From: Palleronia sp. THAF1
Lineage (GTDB): Bacteria; Pseudomonadota; Alphaproteobacteria; Rhodobacterales; Rhodobacteraceae
Assembly: GCF_009363795.1 (NCBI RefSeq)
Contig: NZ_CP045420.1
Span: 2,709,001 to 2,773,000 of the forward strand
Length of the DNA: 64,000 nucleotides
Direction of reading: 5' to 3'
Below, piece after piece: positions 63,924-64,000 of the stretch. The position numbers and the translations under genes were made by a program. A model generated the notes under the pieces. It was not told the origin of the DNA. It did not search any database and saw only the letters and a program-made list of their open reading frames with translations. Within the stretch, counting starts at the first letter, position 1. Each line of letters opens with the position of its first letter.

Positions 63924-64000
63924 GGCGCTTCCTTTCGATGCCACTCCGACAGGGTCCGCAGCAGATCGCTCGCGTTCATTTCCGTCGGCAGCGCGGTTTC
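63920..64000 (-). CDS. C-terminal end of an upstream gene, unidentified
   Basis: The last 26 codons and TGA of a minus-strand gene entering from the right: ...TALPTEMNASDLLRTLSEWH, then RKEAP. The ATGA overlap with mobA supports it as a real co-transcribed gene. In relatives the gene before mobA is often a formate-dehydrogenase accessory gene, but this fragment does not allow an assignment. Confidence 0.6.
   Translation of the reverse strand, partial: ETALPTEMNASDLLRTLSEWHRKEAP

Noticed and set aside
1-64000. tRNA/rRNA genes, CRISPR arrays, IS elements, prophage or attachment sites
   Set aside because: No cloverleaf-like sequence in the gaps, no spaced direct repeats, no transposase or integrase, and gene order looks like ordinary core chromosome.

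Overview
The window is a 64 kb piece of a GC-rich alphaproteobacterial chromosome. Gene content points to Rhodobacterales, probably an aerobic or facultative anoxygenic phototroph. The left edge carries the spheroidene-type carotenoid genes crtF, crtE, crtD and crtC of a photosynthesis gene cluster, with a PpsR/CrtJ-type palindrome between the divergent units. Other clues are a DUF1013/TrcR cell-cycle regulator, a COQ9 homologue, ETF-ubiquinone oxidoreductase, a TIGR02302 protein, acpS-lepB-rnc-era clustering and a BcsA closely matching the Rhodobacter-type synthase. No tRNA, rRNA, CRISPR array, prophage or insertion sequence was seen. Coding density is very high, with many ATGA or TGATG stop/start overlaps.

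Layout. 1-4166: crtFE (minus) and crtDC (plus) diverge from a shared operator region. 4171-8146: edge of the pigment cluster, with a divergent RidA/WYL-regulator pair, a large MscS channel and tspO. 8266-10936: aroC, a zinc alcohol dehydrogenase and DUF1491. 10926-15700: reading leftwards, a small exported protein, acpS, a deaminase, lepB, rnc, an EamA transporter and era. 15753-23743: a five-gene cellulose operon (bcsN-like, bcsA, bcsB, bcsZ, TPR protein). 24071-28595: trcR, RNase T2, a serine hydrolase, a quinone oxidoreductase, coq9 and rpsU. 28744-33946: lysA, the TIGR02302 protein, an unknown membrane protein and greA. 34062-41378: PAP2 phosphatase, ETF-QO, TPR lipid-cluster protein, ispE, a long-chain polyprenyl diphosphate synthase, DUF2007 and TrmN6. 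41459-45455: DUF465, the polyhydroxybutyrate genes phbB and phaA around a patatin, and an EAL phosphodiesterase. 45543-52495: tag, DUF2252, three small unknown genes, pyk, rpmI-rplT and a CHAD protein. 52515-64000: a dienelactone hydrolase, pheS-pheT with two small membrane genes between them, plsC-ftsX-ftsE, a zinc-ribbon membrane protein and a molybdenum cofactor operon (mobA, mobB, and moeA fused to an RNase H-like domain).

How the parts work together. CrtE makes GGPP for carotenoids; CrtC, CrtD and CrtF carry out the late steps, and PpsR plus TspO are the expected oxygen and light regulators. IspE, the polyprenyl synthase, COQ9 and ETF-QO belong to isoprenoid and ubiquinone metabolism. 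BcsA has an intact PilZ site, so the EAL protein at 44.6-45.5 kb could influence cellulose synthesis through c-di-GMP. The most useful oddities are crtC without a recognisable start codon, a gene behind pyk that apparently starts with CTG, small membrane genes inside pheS-pheT, the DUF429-like/MoeA fusion, a cellulose operon whose TPR protein lacks the BcsC barrel, and a dispersed gene-end repeat found four times.
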